Assembly: GCA_964592755.1 (NCBI GenBank)
Contig: CAZQFS010000092.1
Span: 1 to 12,425 of the forward strand
From: CAZQFS01 sp964592755
Lineage (GTDB): Bacteria; Hydrothermota; Tepidihabitantia; Tepidihabitantales; Tepidihabitantaceae
Direction: 5' to 3'
Length of the DNA stretch: 12,425 nt
The position numbers and the translations under genes were made by a program. Positions 11,912 through 12,425 of the stretch are shown here, one piece after another. The notes beneath the pieces are model-generated. The model searched no databases. It saw nothing but the letters and a program-made list of their open reading frames with translations, and was not told where the DNA came from. Position 1 is the stretch's first letter; every line of letters begins with the position of its first letter.

Positions 11912-12425
11912 TCAGCCGCCGAAGTCCCTGCCGAGGAAGGCGCAGTAGTTGTCCATCTCGGCTTTGGTGCGCTTCTCGGTCACGGCGACGAGCAGCCGGT
12001 TCTGCCATTCCGGGTTGAACCGGCCCAGGTCAACACCGGCAAGGATGCCGTGGTGCACGCCGGCTTCAACGATGCGCGCGGCCGGCACCGGCGTGCGGAC
12101 GACGAACTCCTTGAAGAATGGGGCAGAGGTCTCGGGATAGAAACCGGGCACTCGCGCGACAGCCCCGGCCAGGTAGTGCGCCTTGGCCATGCACTGGCGG
12201 GCCACTTCGGCAATCCCGGTTCGGCCCATCACACAGAGGTAGACATTTGCGGCCAGGGCACAAAGCGCCTGGTTCGTGCAGATGTTCGAGCTTGCCCGTT
12301 CGCGCCGGATGTGCTGCTCACGGGTCTGGAGCGCGAGCACATAACCGGGACGGCCTTCGACGTCTGCGGTGCGGGCGACGATTCTGCCCGGCATGTTACG
12401 GATGTACTTCTTCCGGGCAGACATC
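11912..12425 (-). CDS. gcvPA: Glycine dehydrogenase (decarboxylating) subunit 1, 5' end outside window
   Basis: C-terminal 171 or so codons of the non-PLP subunit of the two-part glycine decarboxylase, whose family length is about 440-450 residues. Diagnostic stretches are RKKYIRNMPGRIVARTADVEG, LQTREQHIRRERASSNICTNQAL and the C-terminal DLGRFNPEWQNRLLVAVTEKRTK. The Met at 12424 is internal to the family alignment, so the real start lies upstream of the window. It is the first visible gene of the cluster and is followed after one base by the cysteine-rich gene. GcvPA is needed for P-protein assembly with GcvPB. Genes for the H, T and L proteins are not in this window; they may lie upstream. 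Confidence 0.95.
   Translation of the reverse strand, partial: MSARKKYIRNMPGRIVARTADVEGRPGYVLALQTREQHIRRERASSNICTNQALCALAANVYLCVMGRTGIAEVARQCMAKAHYLAGAVARVPGFYPETSAPFFKEFVVRTPVPAARIVEAGVHHGILAGVDLGRFNPEWQNRLLVAVTEKRTKAEMDNYCAFLGRDFGG

Overview
This is a 12.4 kb stretch of a high-GC bacterial chromosome, densely coding on both strands, with GTG and TTG starts and many stop/start overlaps. The two-subunit glycine decarboxylase (separate gcvPA and gcvPB), a MutL/GlmL-type actin-fold protein and an NfeD-stomatin pair suggest an anaerobic or deep-branching bacterium or uncultivated candidate phylum. Candidate division WOR-3 is one guess, made from general gene style and the short degenerate repeats. 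There is no rRNA or tRNA, so taxonomy stays open. I see no phage, transposon, CRISPR array or defence system.

Layout. (1) Positions 1-1039, minus: the N-terminal part of mnmG, a tRNA U34-modifying enzyme, cut by the window edge. (2) Positions 1040-1123: a compact divergent promoter region. The mnmG promoter and a plus-strand promoter share their -35 region, and a 14-bp dyad fills most of the plus-strand spacer. (3) Positions 1124-5852, plus: a small membrane-anchored protein of unknown function, then a probable operon of an NfeD-like membrane protein, a stomatin-like SPFH protein and a type-II (Ca2+-type) P-type ATPase. (4) Positions 5855-7849, minus: a membrane-bound nucleotide-sugar 4,6-dehydratase of the WbpM/PglF/CapD class, convergent with the ATPase with only 2 bp between the stops. 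(5) Positions 7850-8143: a non-coding stretch with a 56-bp array of degenerate heptamers directly before the dehydratase start. (6) Positions 8144-12425, minus: a tightly coupled cluster in the order gcvPA (3' part), an 8-cysteine protein, gcvPB, a 105-residue protein of unknown function, and a MutL/GlmL-type ATPase. Each junction overlaps or is separated by one base.

How the genes may work together. gcvPA and gcvPB form the P-protein, the PLP-dependent glycine decarboxylase of the glycine cleavage system. The genes placed between and after them are the most intriguing part of the window, because coupling this tight suggests a shared process. NfeD and stomatin proteins are a classic membrane pair, and the cation ATPase behind them probably belongs to the same transcript. 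A second notable feature is short degenerate tandem repeats: a heptamer array upstream of the dehydratase, and an octamer array inside gcvPB that is translated as an extra loop.
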